From the NCBI GenBank assembly GCA_024138025.1, contig JAMXBD010001447.1, positions 1 through 64,000 on the forward strand: 64,000 nt of DNA, given 5' to 3'. The translations under genes were made by a program, and so were the position numbers. The notes below the pieces were generated by a model. It did not search any database. It saw only the letters and a program-made list of their open reading frames with translations, and had not been told where the DNA came from. Source of the DNA: Combretum micranthum (Eukaryota > Streptophyta > Magnoliopsida > Myrtales > Combretaceae). Below are positions 36,139 through 49,047 of the stretch, one piece after another (positions within the stretch are counted from its first letter, which is position 1; each line of letters begins with the position of its first letter).

Positions 36139-36288
36139 TGTGCCTTGATCACTTAGCCAACTTCATCAATACTTAATTAAGGCTTTTGGAAAAATGAGTT
36201 TAATTAAACAAAAATAAAGATTCTGTTTAATTAACTTTATAAATTTAAGCCTTAATTAATTGGGCAAAAATTGGGTGTCTACAATGTC

Positions 36289-36739
36289 CCTAGATGTTAT
36301 TAGGTAGTCTTTATCGGCTAGTATCGGAAGATTTGATTTGTGTTGTCTAATTTTGTAAGCTTATTTGAAAAACAACTCCTGTACAGCACATCAAATTAAT
36401 GAAGTATTATGTTGATTCCAAGAATGAAGTTTCACAAACATCATACTTTTGCATTAGTAGGCTACATTCATTATACTTAATTGCATAAACATATTCTCAT
36501 TCATATCATCATTTGATTCAGAAATTCTTTGTTATTATGATTTCTTGATTTGGAATTCCTTTGATTGCTATGATTTCTTTACTCTAAGAGCCTTTTTGTG
36601 AACGACTTGGAGCTTTAAATTTTCTTTGAGCCTTTTATGAATTCTATATTTCTCTAAATTATTCCTAGAATTTTCGAAAACTCTTTAGCCAAAGTTTTAT
36701 AAGCCGCAAAACTCTAAAGAAGAAATAAAACTTATTAAG
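36289..36739 (+). other. Element B spacer between accessory ORF and gag
   Basis: T-rich, no coding frame, about 580 bp together with 33615-33739. The base composition would fit an intron or leader, but I find no convincing donor/acceptor pair. Confidence 0.5.
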
Positions 36740-38160
36740 ACAATATGTAACAGACGAAACCGGAGAAACCGAAACCGGGAGCAAGAACCACTCCCAAGTG
36801 AGGCTAGTAGTGCGAACCAACCAGATCAACCCCAAGCTAGCATACCTGAAGCTGCTCAGCCTGACCCCCAGGCAGCTATGATGAATGCAATCGGGAATTT
36901 GACAAATATGTTTGCTGCATTCATCCAGAACCAAAACCAGAACCAACCCCAAAATCCGAACCAAGTCTAAGGGGTTCTGCATCTTTGCCACCACCTCCAC
37001 CCCCCTCCATACAGGAGAATGCAAGAGGAGTTTCCCATGCCACCAGAGGAGCAATCATATAATGCTCGTTATCCACCCCCTCCACCACCAAGAGGTTACC
37101 AGAGGAGTTCCCTCCCATTTTATAAAGAGTAACCGCTACTTTGATGGGGCGTTTGGAAAGCCCGATGAGGCAGAAGATTGGTTGGCTCAAATTGAGCGTC
37201 TTTTGCAGCATACGAGACCCCACCACACCTCGTTGGAGTACGGCACATACATGTTAAGATAAATGCACGTGTATGGTGGGAATCTAAACGAAGGAGTTTG
37301 GCAACCCCAGTTAGCTGGGAGACCTTTCGTAGAGAGTTCCTAGAGAACTATTTCCCCGCCAGCCTCCGAGTAAGATACAGTGCAGATTTCCTGCATGTGA
37401 GACAAAGAGGCAGAACGATTGAGCAGTATGAAACAGAATTCAATCACCTACTGCAGTATGCTCCTGAGTCATACAAAAATAGTGAGGAGCTGCAGAAACA
37501 AGTATTCCTGGAAGGTCTCGATGAGGACCTAAGGATAAAGATACATGAATCTGGATTGTCGACCTACCTTGAGGTGATCGAAAGGCCCGTTTGATTGAAG
37601 GGGCCAAGAAGAGAAAGTATGCTGAACCGGACAAAAGAGTGTTCGGAAAAAGGCACTTTGATGCCTCCAGCTCGAGCTATAGAGGAAAAGATTCAAGCCC
37701 TACCACGGTATTAAGGATAATCTGGTGGGAGTTTAACCAAACCAAGTCCAACATTTCCTGCTGGAAGCAAAGGCCACTACCCAAGGCAATGCCCCAGCTG
37801 AAGGACAAGTGTTTCTTTTGTGGCGAAGCAGGTCATCTGGTTTATGCTTGCCCAAAGAAGATGACTATAACCTGCTACCTTTGCAAGGAAAAGGGCCATG
37901 TAACCTCCGAGTGCCCTCAGAGGAAAAGTGGACTACCCGGCCTTACGGGAATCCAGGAAATGATAACACCCAAAGGTCCGGTAGCAGAAGTGGAACCGTG
38001 CAGCCTCGGCCATGCATGGTATGCGGCTGTATAATTTGAAGGCCAATGGATGATCGAGGATGATGAGGAGGAAGGCATGGAGCTGGCCGCGCTGGACCAA
38101 GACGGCGATGTGATGGCGGCCTGTGACAGGTTAGTAACAAGTTCCTTTTTAAGATAAAGT
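36740..38160 (+). pseudogene. gag: Element B gag remnant
   Basis: Capsid/nucleocapsid gene. The N-terminus is Arg/Asn-rich, then EASSANQPDQPQASIPEAAQ and AMMNAIGNLTNMFAAFIQNQ (36845-36945), a Pro-rich linker, and the capsid region with RYFDGAFGKPDEAEDWLAQI (about 37130), SWETFRREFLENYFPA and QGRTIEQYETEF-type sequence up to about 37590. Two zinc knuckles follow, CFFCGEAGHLVYAC (37810-37851) and CYLCKEKGHVTSEC (37873-37914), both with complete CX2CX4HX4C spacing. The end is acidic (EEEGMELAALDQDGDVMAAC). At least four frame breaks are visible (near 36966, 37120, 37260 and 37590). No good start codon survives; ATGTAACAG at 36745 suggests a damaged start. Confidence 0.82.
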
Positions 38161-38289
38161 TCTTTGTTTTCTAGCAAGTTTTAAAAGGAAATTTAAATGT
38201 GTAAGAGGAAAAGTTGAAATCTGGAAACCCTGGAATAGATAGCTGTTGAGTGATTAGGACCAAGTAGTGATAAATGTTTATGGTAACAG
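38130..38289 (+). other. Gag-protease gap in B, possible intron
   Basis: 160 bp between the gag end and protease, with stops in the relevant frames. It begins ACAG|GTTAGT and ends GGTAACAG|GAC, so an intron is conceivable, but there is no clear pyrimidine tract and the frames do not join exactly. Simple decay, with protease starting at ATG 38274 or 38280, is an equally good reading. Confidence 0.3.
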
Positions 38290-41200
38290 GACGCATAGGA
38301 GTAAATGGGAATGAAGCTTATGTGTTGTTTGATACGGGAGCACCCACTCCTTTATCACTACCAGCTTGGCTAAGCGCTTGGTCTACCCATAGCCATGACA
38401 ACCACAACCTTAAGGATTAAGACACCCACAGGTAGTGTTGTGTCGACTCGAGAGATAATAAAGGATTGTTTGCTAGAAATCCAAGGACACATCTCAGCAA
38501 GCGATTTGATAGTCTTGGAGATGAGTAAATATGAAGTTATCCTTGGGATGAATTGGCTAAGTAAGGTTAAAGCCATTGTGGACTGTCAAAGAAAGATGAT
38601 AAGTTTTGATGACCACAGGAAGGAGAGAGTAGACTTCCTTGGAGAGATCATGGTGCGAAGAGATTTGGTTAAGCTCCTTCGAGCTAATGATGGAAGAAGG
38701 AAATTGTGCCAATAGAAGATGCCTGGATTAGAGAGGAGAGAGGAAAAAGAGTGACATACCCGTGGTGAATGAGTTTGAGATGTATTTCCTGAAGTCTTAC
38801 CCGGTTTACCACCAAAAAGAGAGATTGATTTTGAAATCACTCTAGCTCCAGGTACAGAGCCGATATCAAAGGCACCATACCGGATGGCTCCGGTGGAATT
38901 GAAGGAATTAAAGACCCAATTACAGGAGCTTTTGGATCAAGGATTCGTAAGACCCAGCGTGTCGCCATGGGGCGCACCGGTGTTGTTTGTAAAGAAGAAG
39001 GACGGGTCTATGAGATTATGTATCGATTACGGGAGTTGAATAAAGTCACCATCAAAAATCGATACCCCCTTCCAAGATCGACGACCTTTGATCAGCTCCA
39101 AGGGGCAAGTGTGTTCTCGCGCATTGATTTGCGCTCGGTTATCACCAGTTGAGAATAAACCGGAAGATGTGCCTAAGACAGCCTTTCGTACACGGTACGG
39201 GCACTTGAGTTCTTGTGATGTTTGGGTTAACTAATGCACCTGCTGCATTCATGGACCTTATGAACCGAATACAAACCTCTTGGATAAATGTGTAATTGTG
39301 TTCATAGACATATAATCTATTCAAAACCAGAGAACAACATGAGGAGCACTAAGATGGCGTTACAAACTTAGAGAAAATAAGTTGTACGCCAAGCTATCCA
39401 AGTGTGATTTTTGGTTGGATAGAATATCTTTTCTTGGACATGTAGTGACGGGAGAAGGAATATCAAGACCCAGAAAAGATCAAGCTGTAGTGGATTGGAA
39501 ACAGCCCGAAACGGTAACCGAAGTGAGAAGCTTCCTAGGTTTGGCTGGTTATTACCGCAAGTTTGTAAAGGATTTCTCCAAGATTGCCAAACCTTGACTC
39601 AACTGACGCAAAAGAATGAGAAATTCGAATGGACAGATAAGAGGGAGCAAAGTTTCCAAGAGTTGAAACGGCGCTTAGTATCAGCTCCAATTTTGGTATT
39701 GCCCGATCCCGAAAAGCCGTACACAGTGCATAGCGACGCCTCTAGGAATGGCCTCGGTTGTGTACTGATGCAAGAGGGAAAGTCATTGCCTATGCCTCCA
39801 GGCAATTAAGGCCTCATGAGCAGAACTATCCAACACATGATTTGGAATTGGCCGCTGTGGTTTTTGCCTTGAAGTTATGGAGACATTATTTGTATGGGCA
39901 AAGGTGTGAAGTGTACACAGATCACAAGAGTCTCAAATATTGTTCACACAAAAGGAGTTAAATATGAGGCAGAGACGGTGGTTGGAACTCATCAAGGACT
40001 ATGATTGGGAATAAATTACTGCCCGGGAAAGGTAAATGCTGTGGCTGACGCCTTGAGCAGAAAGAATTATGGAGAAGTGGCAGGCCTAATCACAGAGCAA
40101 AAAGAGCTGATAAAGGAATTCGAAAGGTTAAGAATTGAATTCGTAGGGCAAGATGTCGAAGTGGAGATAGCAAATTTGGTTATGGAACCCACTTGATCGA
40201 CAGGATTAAGAAGCCCAAAGATATGATGAGGCGATAAAGATCAAAGAAGAAGTGCTCAAAGGGAAGTATAGTGACTTTACCCTGGATGATGAAGAGTGGT
40301 TAGAATGAAAGGAAGATTATGTGTACCGGAAGATGAAGAATTGAGAAAAGAGATCATGAGCGAAGCTCACAACTCCGGTTACACTGCATCCGGGAGGTAC
40401 AAAATGTATCAGGACATAAAAAGCCACTATTGGTGGAATGGATTGAAGAGGGATGTGGCATTATGTTATGAAGTGCGCCGTGTGTCAGCAAGTCAAAGTG
40501 GAACATCAACGGCCAGGTGGATTATTAAAGCCACTACCTATCCCCGAATGGAAGTGGGATCAAATTTCAATGGACTTTGTGTGTGGATTCCCGAGGACAT
40601 CCACTGGATGTGATGCGTCTGGGTTATAGTGGATCGTTTGACGAAGTCAGCACACTTCCTACCAATTAATATGACCTATTCATTGGACAAATTGGCTAGG
40701 ATTTACATCAAGGAGATTGTGCGACTTCATGGTATACCAGCAGGGATTATTTCAGACGGGATCCAAGGTTTGTTTCAAAGTTCTGGATGAGCCTACAAAA
40801 GAGCCTAGGCACCAAGTTGCATTTCAGTACTGCCTACCATCCTCAGACAGATGGACAGTCTGAGCGAACCATTCAGACCTTAGAGGACATGTTAAGGGCT
40901 TGCATATTGGAATTCAAAGGAAGTTGGGATAATCATATACCCCTAATTGAGTTTGCCTATAACAATAGCTACCACTCAACCATTCAGATGCCACCATACG
41001 AAGCCTATATGGACGGCGTTGTAGGTCCCCTCTGTTTTGGGATGATGTGGAAAAGCTAGCTATTGGTCCTGAATTGGTTCAGAAGCAGCTGATAAAGTCC
41101 GGGTTATTCAACAGAAAATGAAAGAGGCTCAAGACAGACAAAGAGTTGGGCTGATCTGAAGAGAAGAGAACTGGAATTTCAAGTAGGCGATCATGTCTAT

Positions 41201-41624
41201 TTGAAGATAAACCCAATCAAGAGCATAAAGAGAATGCGGGCTCAAGGGAAATTAAGCCCAAGGTATATTGGACCTTTTGAGATCTTGGAAAGAGTGGGAG
41301 ATTTGGCCTATCGGCTAGCCCTGCCGCCGAATTTCGGGAGTTCACGTGTTCCACGTATCAGTGTTAAGGAAGTATGTACCTGACCCTGAGCGGATAGTGG
41401 AGTTGGAACCGATTCGGTTAAAGGAAAATCTCACCTACGAAGAGCACCCAGTAGAAATCTTGGATAAGAAGACTCAGAAGCTTCGGAATAAAGAGATTAG
41501 ATATGTTAAAGTATTGTGGAGAAACCACACTTCTGAGGAAGCGACTTGGGAAGCCGAAGAGGAAATCCGAAGGAAATACCCCGAGTTGTTTGAGAATCAA
41601 GGTACGTCAGTTCAGTTTTGAGGA
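38274..41624 (+). pseudogene. pol: Element B pol remnant: protease, RT, RNase H, integrase, chromodomain
   Basis: Domains in order: protease with VLFDTGAPTPL (DTG 38331-38339) and YEVILGMNWLSKVKAIVDC; RT from about 38770 with [20 protein letters not shown], a damaged active site at 39301-39315 (reads FID then a stop, in place of FIDD) and [18 protein letters not shown]; RNase H with [18 protein letters not shown] and [12 protein letters not shown]; integrase with a zinc-binding region near 40360-40500 and catalytic D 40573, D 40755 and E 40862; the tail RYIGPFEILERVGDLAYRL (about 41262); and a chromodomain at about 41430-41600 (VKVLWRNHTSEEATWEAEEE). The chromodomain wording is of the Tekay/Del kind. 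More than ten frame breaks exist, several at short homopolymers, so some may be sequencing indels. Ends just before the polypurine tract. Confidence 0.9.
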
Positions 41625-41635
41625 CAAAACTCTTT

Positions 41636-41650
41636 TTAAGGTGGGTAGGT
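41636..41650 (+). other. Polypurine tract of element B
   Basis: TTAAGGTGGGTAGGT directly before the 3' LTR, preceded by TTTTGAGGACAAAACT as in element A2. Confidence 0.85.
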
Positions 41651-44600
41651 TGTAAACCCCGGTTTTTCAAGTAGCCAAGATAACCCTAGAACCGGAAACC
41701 AAAACCCTAAACCGGAATAGCTCAAGCCTGGAGTGAGAACTAGGAACCCTAATTCCGGCTTTTCCTCGGTTTCCAATTAATAAACTTTTCTAAGAAAATT
41801 TAATTTTGATTATAGTTCTTGAATATATTTCAAACTAAGAAAATATCGATTTTGAAAATTTCAATTCCGGGTCATCCCGAGACCCATTATAGAAAAACGT
41901 GCCCCGGAACTAGAATTTCAAAAATATACTTATGAGTACTCATTTGAACCGAAATAAAATAAGGATTTCAAAAATATATTTTTCATAATTTTCCGGTTTA
42001 TGAAAAATACAGTTATAGCCTTTTTATTCGTATTTCATTACTACCGGAAATTAAATTGTCTTGTCAACTATTCATTACTATTCATAAAGTACACCTACAC
42101 TACCTATTAGCCACCCTACAAATCTAACTCTTACCATCAATCAAATCTCTTCCATTCTTCCATAACTTTTGTCCCTTCAACTTCAATTCACTTATGACAA
42201 TGATACAAATCAAATCAAAGTTAAATCATGTTGGAACAAAGCAAGTCCCCCATCCCTTTATGCTTCAAAACCGGCGCCACATGCCATCCCCCCCCCCCCC
42301 CCCCCCCCCCATCCATGCTCCTTTTCAAAAATTTTCCACTTCTTTAACCTAAATCCACTCCCATATATTATACTTTTCCTCTCTCTCTCACTTTCTTTCT
42401 TTCTCAACTTTTGGAAAGTGGAAAAACTCCCAAAAGCTCTCTTATTTTCCCCTTTGGCCGAAAGTTTGGCCCCACACACACAACACTCTCCCATTTTCTC
42501 TTCTTACCTTCCATTCCACTTCAAGTAAGTAAAGATCCACTACTTCCACTCATAAAACTTTGTTATGGCTAAGTGATTTTTAGGTATTTCAACTCCATGT
42601 TCCCCATGATCTTTTAGCAGGGACAATGAGATATCAAACAAAAATCCCGAACCATTACAAAGTAGATCTATCTTTTAAAGAAGCTTTCATACCAAAAGCT
42701 TTACTCTTATCCATCAAAAAGTCTTTTAAACAAAAGGTCTTTATAAAAATAGTTTTTATGTTTTTAAAACTCATGTAAGCTTTTGATAAAGTAGATCCAT
42801 CATCTTATTACTCATGATCATATAGGCATTAAAGTTTCATTATTATTTTGTACTTATGTGCATAAATGTCTTAATACTTTTGTCTTTAGTAAATGACTTT
42901 CCTAGTATATAGATCTATAGATAGATGAGTCCATGAAGTCAAAAAGAAAAGTACTTTACAAGAAAAAGACTTTTGAAAAATTCGGATGACTTTGAAAACC
43001 TAGGTCAAAAACACTTTTAACAACTTCTAAACATATATTTTATAAGAGAAATGAAGCCTATGGGTAAATAGATAATGTTTAGTAGTGTTTTTTTCATGAG
43101 TCTAAAGGATTTTACTAAAGAAAATGTTGGAAACAAGAAAGAAGTCCATAGGAGTTTTGAGTTAAAAAGTTATGAAAAACCAAATTCGTAATAATGGATG
43201 TAAGGTTAGAAAACACTATTTTTCCAACTTCAAAAATGATATTTTCTTAAATAAATGAAGTCCTTAGGATAAGTATAATAGATACTTAAAGTTTCAAGTA
43301 TAAAATATATTTTCCTAAAGGAATCAACTTGAAAATGGACTTTTGTAAATTCGGATTTTTGGAAAACCCATAGTAAAAGACCCACTTAAAAGTTTATAAA
43401 TGTGAATTTTATTAAAGAAATAAAGGCCTTAGGATATAACTAATATAAGGGTCAAAATTTCTTTAAATAAAGTAGAGTTTTTCTAAAGGAAATCCATTAT
43501 AATGTAGATGTGGTCAAGTGTAGTAAATTCACTTACTAAACATTGAGAGGAAATGGTCTCTAAGGAAAGTTTATTTCTAAAAATCGTTAAATCTAAAAAG
43601 TTATAAGAACATAGACTCCTTAAGGTTCACATCATGACATTCATGATAGGGAAAATCATTACCATTGCATTTAGCATCATATTACACTTAGGAATCTCAA
43701 ATGCATTCATGAAAACCGCATTTTTGGAATTGACAAACCTGTACAGATCTGATCCCTCAATTCCGAGGCTTAGAATTTTCAAAACTTGATTTAAACTTCA
43801 TATTTAGAAAGCTCTTCCGAAGTGGATAGAAATCGGTATAAAATTTGCGAAATTCCTACTTAAAACGACCAAGTTATGGCCATTTTAAAACGGAACTTCG
43901 GAAATGACGCGAATTCTGATTTCACTAAGTTTTCTTAGAGTTTAGTGTCCTAAGTTGATAGAATACTTATTAGGGTATTTTCTTAAATGAATAGGTGAAC
44001 CCGTGGACGGTGACTATTTGCCTCCGGACTATTATTACTAGAAGAACGGAGTACCAATGGCGGAGTGAGTTTTTCTTCCCGATTCATTTATTGTATGTGC
44101 TTGTAAAGTAGTGCACTAGAATGTAGGACAATTGAATGGAATTATGAATGATGGGGATTAATGGGAAATTATATGATTAATGATGATGTGAGAACACAAA
44201 TTAAGAATATCGAAACCGGGTGATAAACTTTGATTGTATAGTTAGCTATTATGGATTGTCTGATAAATTGATTGATCGCATAAGTAAATTGGCTTAATCA
44301 ACTACTTGGACTAATGCTAAATTGCATGTGCATATCACAAGGGATGGAGCATGAGCATTTGTAGGTTAGTCGTGAACCATAAACGACATCGAATAATCGT
44401 AGGTTAGTCGTGAACCATAAACGACATCGAATAATAGTAGGTTAGTCGTGAACCATAAACGACATCGAATAATCGTAGGTTAGCCGCGAACCATAAACGA
44501 TATTGTTAGTACCACAATATTCGTTAATCTGCTAACCCGGATGGAGGGCCAATTCCATCCATATATGATTTCCGGTTGGTCATATGTATGTTGAATCATG

Positions 44601-45100
44601 TGTTTGATGCATACACTTGCTTGATTAATAACTTGATTGAATTGCTGTGACATAAATGTATTTGTGGGAGATTACACTCACTAAGCAGTTAGCTTACGTC
44701 CTACAGTCCATTCCTTTTGCAGCTTACACATTTATGGCTTAGGCGACGAGACCCGGCTGAACAGGTACCGAAGCTAGGAGTTTTCCCTAGAAGTTGCAAT
44801 TTTTGTATTAGACTTCCATAGAAAACTTCTAAGACTTGGATAACTTAATGGACCGTTAAATATTCTTTTGCGGGGAATGCCCCTTAGAATTTTGTAATAT
44901 TTATTTATGTTTCATGAATTATATCCTATTGCCCATGCATGCCAAATTAAGCTTTTATCTCCATTCGGATTGTACTCTATTGTGTAAAGGTACGCCTTAC
45001 ATCCTTTATGAGACTCTCGAAAGACTAGGTGGTATTTTGGGAATCTCATATGGCATGCGGCAGACTTTTCACGTTTTAGGGTACCCTATGGGGCGTGACA
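41651..45100 (+). repeat. 3' LTR of element B
   Basis: 3450 bp, same ends and layout as the 5' LTR: C run 42288-42310, TATA region near 42363, conserved block 43820-43881, cassette with 38-bp repeats 44361-44505. Differences from the 5' LTR are spread over its length and include many one-base indels. No ORF of note. Confidence 0.92.
44361..44505 (+). repeat. 38-bp tandem repeats in B 3' LTR cassette
   Basis: Four copies of the GTAGGTTAGTCGTGAACC unit starting at 44361, 44399, 44437 and 44475, same number and phase as in the 5' LTR. Confidence 0.9.
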
Positions 45101-45105
45101 ACATA

Positions 45106-45598
45106 TATATATAATATATATACACATATATTACATCCAAAGGTTCTTACAAACCTTAAGAAAATTACATATAAAATCAGACTAAAACTTTACATACTAC
45201 ACAAGACTAATATAACTAGTCTATTACAAAATTAGGATTCATCAAGTCTAAGGTCATCTCTAGTCCTCTAAATCATCAAGCAAATCCTCGAAATCGGTTC
45301 CATACCCCATACTCGTGTAAAACTCATCATATTTATCACCCGAAATGGTTAAAATATGAGCCAAAGGCCCAGTATGCTAGTAACGAATACAAATGCAAAG
45401 TGATTCACACATGCTTAAGCTCGATGCAAAATGCAACAACCAATAATTTATTATTCAAACTTTAGTTAGTCATACATAATAGGAGTATTCAAACTCCGAA
45501 CATCAAGGATCTAGTATCACGTCCGCTTTCCTGAGTGGTCTCTACTATTCATACAGACTAAGCAACCACATTTTCCGGCGTAGCCTGTAATACTAAGG
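45106..45598 (-). repeat. Middle piece of E 5' LTR
   Basis: 493 bp of AT-rich LTR sequence between the end of B (after ACATA) and the GATCC duplication of LTR D. It starts with a TA/CA microsatellite (45106-45132). Nothing coding. Confidence 0.7.
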
Positions 45599-45677
45599 GA
45601 TCCTGTCATGCCCCAAAGGGTACCAAAAACGCAACAGTCCATCACACTCGATATTTAAACTTAAGTATGAAAACTTT

Positions 45678-48600
45678 TGTCATGCCTCATAGGGTATCCT
45701 AAACGTAACAGCCCGCTACATACTATAAAAGACTCTCGAATTGCCATTCGAGCCTTTCGGGAGTCTTGTATAGATGTAAAGCGTCCCTTTACGACAATAA
45801 AATACTCAATCAATGGAGTTAAGAAGTTTAACGTGGCATTCATTAGCCATAGATAATAAACCAAAACACATATACATATACTTTACAAAATCTAAGGGGC
45901 ATTCCCCCGCAAAATAATATCAAGTCTATTACAGTCATCCAGAGTCCTTTAGTTTCCAACGGAAGTCTAAACAAAAGCGAAGTAAACTTCTATGGGAAAC
46001 TCCTATCTCCGGTACCTGAGCTGTGGCTTGCCTCGGCTTAAGCCAGATAAACTTATGCCGCAACAAATAAAAGCTATGGGGGCGTAAGCTAACTAGCTTA
46101 GTGAGTAAGAACTTCCATATCACAATTAAGTACAATTCATTCAAACAAGTGATTATTCACGCAAATGTATGCATCAGACAAATGGGTTTAACAAACATAT
46201 GACCAGCCGGAAATCATATGTGGATGGACTTACGCCCTCCATCTAGGTTAGCAGATTAACGAATCCTGTGGTACGACGCCGTTTAAGCTCACGGTCAACT
46301 GATCAAAAATTCGTTTTATGGATCACGATTAACCAACAATTTCGTTTTATGGATCACAATTAACCAACATGTTCGTTTTATGGATCACGAAAAACCAACC
46401 AATGCTAATGCTCCATCCACGTCGTGATATGAATGAGTCCAATTACAATTTAAGCCAAATATGTATTAATTCAATTCTTTTAGGTAACCAACAAGTATTC
46501 GCAGACAATCCATATAAAATGCTAGCTAATCAATCAATAGCTTAACACCCGATTTTGATATTTCTTAAGCTCCATTTCACACATCAACAGCAGACAAAGA
46601 TATAATTCCTATATACCCCATCATACATATTCATTCATATCTTTGCCTATACCACTAGTGCCACTAATCAGTACAATCACAAGCATTAATTGAGAGTGGA
46701 AGTAGTACTCACTCGATCATTGGACGCTGGTCTTTTTAGTAGTAATAATCGGGAGGTAGGGTATCGTCTTGCTCGGGATCACCTACCACATAAGAATAAT
46801 CCTAATGAGATTCTCATCATTTAGCTAATCCAAGTTATACATCTAAACTAGATGAATTCGGAATTCTCGCTATTTGCGGAAGCCCTGACTTAAAACGGCC
46901 ATAACTTTGTCATTTTAACTCGGAATTTCGCAAATTTTATATCGATCTCTATCTACTTCGAAAGATCTATCTATTTCTAGTATTATTTTCAAGTTTTGAA
47001 AATAGTAAAGTCACAGAACAGTAGGATCAGATCTGTTCTGTCACTTTCCCGATTCCGAAAAAAATTGTTTCGCTTTTGATAAAAATGTTCCTAGTTGATG
47101 ATTCATGGATGAATGGTATATGAATGAATTCCTAACATGAATGTCATTTAATGAAATCAATATATGCATGGTCTTGATGATTTTTGATGATGAACTCTTT
47201 TGAACTCCTTATTGTCATAAAATTCCATAAAGGTTATTTCTAAAAAAACTATTCTTCCCAACTTTACATTCCCTAGGGTTTCTTTGATTTTATTCTTGAA
47301 ATTCACTTGTTATCTAAATAAAAATGAGTTCTCAAAGTCTATATTAATCATGGCCTTCATTCTTGCATAAAAATCCACATTTTTCATTTAGTAAACATGT
47401 TTTTAAACAAGCTTCTTGTAAAAATCCGAATTTTTGAAATTTCATTTTCTTGCATTTTCCTTATAAGAAAACTTGTTTAATGCATTAAAATTTCAAGCTC
47501 CAATGTATCCATTATCTGAAAACTTCATTTAACTCATAAAACATCCAATTTAGACTTAGATACTAGGTGTTCATGTAGGCATGGACCTAAATTACGAATT
47601 TGACTATTAATCCACATATCAATATTTTTCATTCTAACTCCACCACTTGTTTTACATTCTTATCATGCCTAAACTCATCTAAGCTTTTGGAAATCATTCC
47701 TTAAGGGCATCTATTACATATACCTTCCAATTTTTATGAAAAATATGAGTTTTAAAGTGGTTTTGGTGGTCTTTAAGGTAGGGTTCTAATTCTATCCGAA
47801 TTTCCAACAAATCATTTCTAACAAAACCTTTTCTTTTTCAATCTTCTTGCTTTCTATACATGGAGATCCACTACCTAACATACCTATACATAAACAAGAC
47901 TACATTTTTATGATCATTCATGCATGAAATTTAAAATAACCACATGAACATAGATGTAGATGAAGATATAGATGTCTAAACATTAGATCTACTAGATATG
48001 ATGCATGAATCATAAATCTCATGGCATGAACATCAATATATATACAAGATCTCTACTTTACATGCATGAACAAGAAAATGTCTTAACAAAAACTCATTTA
48101 AATACTAGATCCATGTCTTGTGATGGCTTGATATTCTTGTTCAAGTGTTTTCATGTCCCTAGCATATGCTCATTGGGATTAAAGGTGAAAACACACAAGA
48201 AATAGCTTTGCCATTACAAGATCTAGGAAGAACAAAGCTTAAAATCAACCTACCAATAGAGATCAAAGGTGGAAATGAAGAGGATTTGAGTTGAAAATGT
48301 GAGAGGAAGAGGGAGGGGGGCTCACGGCACTAGTAGGAGGGGAAAGAGAGAGTTTTTCTCTTGAAAGAAAATTTGCACAAGTGAAAATGAAGAGAGAGAA
48401 TGAACATTAGCTTTATATATTAAATGGATTAGGGGGGGCGGCCCGGCCTTAGGCTTGTGTGTGTGTTGAAATTTTGATATTTGTAATTTAAGTAATTAAA
48501 ATGTAATAAATATAATAATTATTTAAGAGACAAAATTCATTGGGAAAGAAAATTGAAATGAGTAGTTGTAAGGATGTAAGAATAGGGTATGGATAGTGTG

Positions 48601-49047
48601 TAGTGTAGGTTGTACTTGTGAATAGTAGACAAGACATTTACTTTACCGATTGTAACGAAAACACGGGAAAAGCTATAACTGTAATTTTTTATAGCCCGGA
48701 AAATTATAAAATTGATATTTTTGGAATCCTTATAAAATTACGGTTCTAATGAGTATTTCGGAACATTTTTCTGAGTTCATGGTCCGGGGCACGCTTTTCC
48801 ATAATTGAGCTCAGGAAGGCCCGGAATTGAAAAATTCCCGAATTTAAAACTTTCGAAGGTTTAAAATATACTTTAGAAGGATAACTCATATTCATTTACT
48901 TTATAAAACTTCTTTTATTATGAAACCGAAGGAAAGCCGGATTTAGGGTTCCTAAGCTCCTCTCACTAGACTTAAACTGAACCGGATTAGGGTTTCGCTT
49001 TTCAACTCCCGGGGTTTTCTTAACTACTGAGACTCCCAAGGTTTACA
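45678..49047 (-). mobile_element. Solo LTR C', minus strand
   Basis: 3370 bp copy of LTR C (16602-19975) on the other strand, TGTCATGCCTC at 45678 to GGTTTACA at 49047. Flanks ACTTT (45673-45677) and ACCTT (49048-49052) differ by one base. Removing it restores the D sequence AAGTATG...CCTTAGTCAT, parallel to the A LTRs. Repeats at 46308-46400; conserved block 46898-46965; GC motif near 48430-48447. No gene. Confidence 0.85.
46308..46400 (-). repeat. 31-bp tandem repeats in LTR C'
   Basis: Three copies of the unit TTGGTTAATCGTGATCC with AAAACG, reverse strand, matching 19311-19403. Confidence 0.8.

Larger units (their letters stand above)
33745..36283 (-). mobile_element. Solo LTR of Tat/Ogre-like type, minus strand
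   Basis: 2539 bp, minus-strand ends TGTAGACACCC (36283) and GGCTTGACA (33745), flanked by ATGTC on both sides (33740-33744 and 36284-36288). Minus-strand TATAAATA lies at 35594-35601. Further downstream are ACGTAGGCACC (near 34222) and GGTGGCGACTCTAAA (near 33870), phrases I know from large plant Gypsy LTRs of the Tat/Ogre kind; the family is from memory. It also holds a dimeric minisatellite (34843-35112) and a tRNA-like segment (36041-36138). The ORFs inside it are repeat-derived and have no protein support. It is unrelated to the surrounding B LTRs. Confidence 0.85.
33740..36288. repeat. Target-site duplication ATGTC around the Tat/Ogre-like solo LTR
   Basis: ATGTC at 33740-33744 and at 36284-36288, next to the LTR ends. 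Confidence 0.9.
28800..45100 (+). mobile_element. Complete LTR retrotransposon B (Tekay-like chromovirus)
   Basis: 16.3 kb including a 2.5 kb solo LTR inside it; about 13.8 kb without. 5' LTR 28800-32256, primer-binding site 32264-32275, accessory ORF 32608-33614, gag from about 36740, pol to about 41624, polypurine tract, 3' LTR 41651-45100. Flanked by ACATA on both sides (28795-28799 and 45101-45105). It is the only element in the window with both LTRs and both duplications. LTR-to-LTR differences are a few percent by eye, with many one-base indels. Coding regions are frameshifted throughout. It sits inside the 5' LTR of element E. Confidence 0.93.
28795..45105. repeat. Target-site duplication ACATA around element B
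   Basis: ACATA at 28795-28799 and at 45101-45105, directly against the two LTR ends. Confidence 0.93.
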
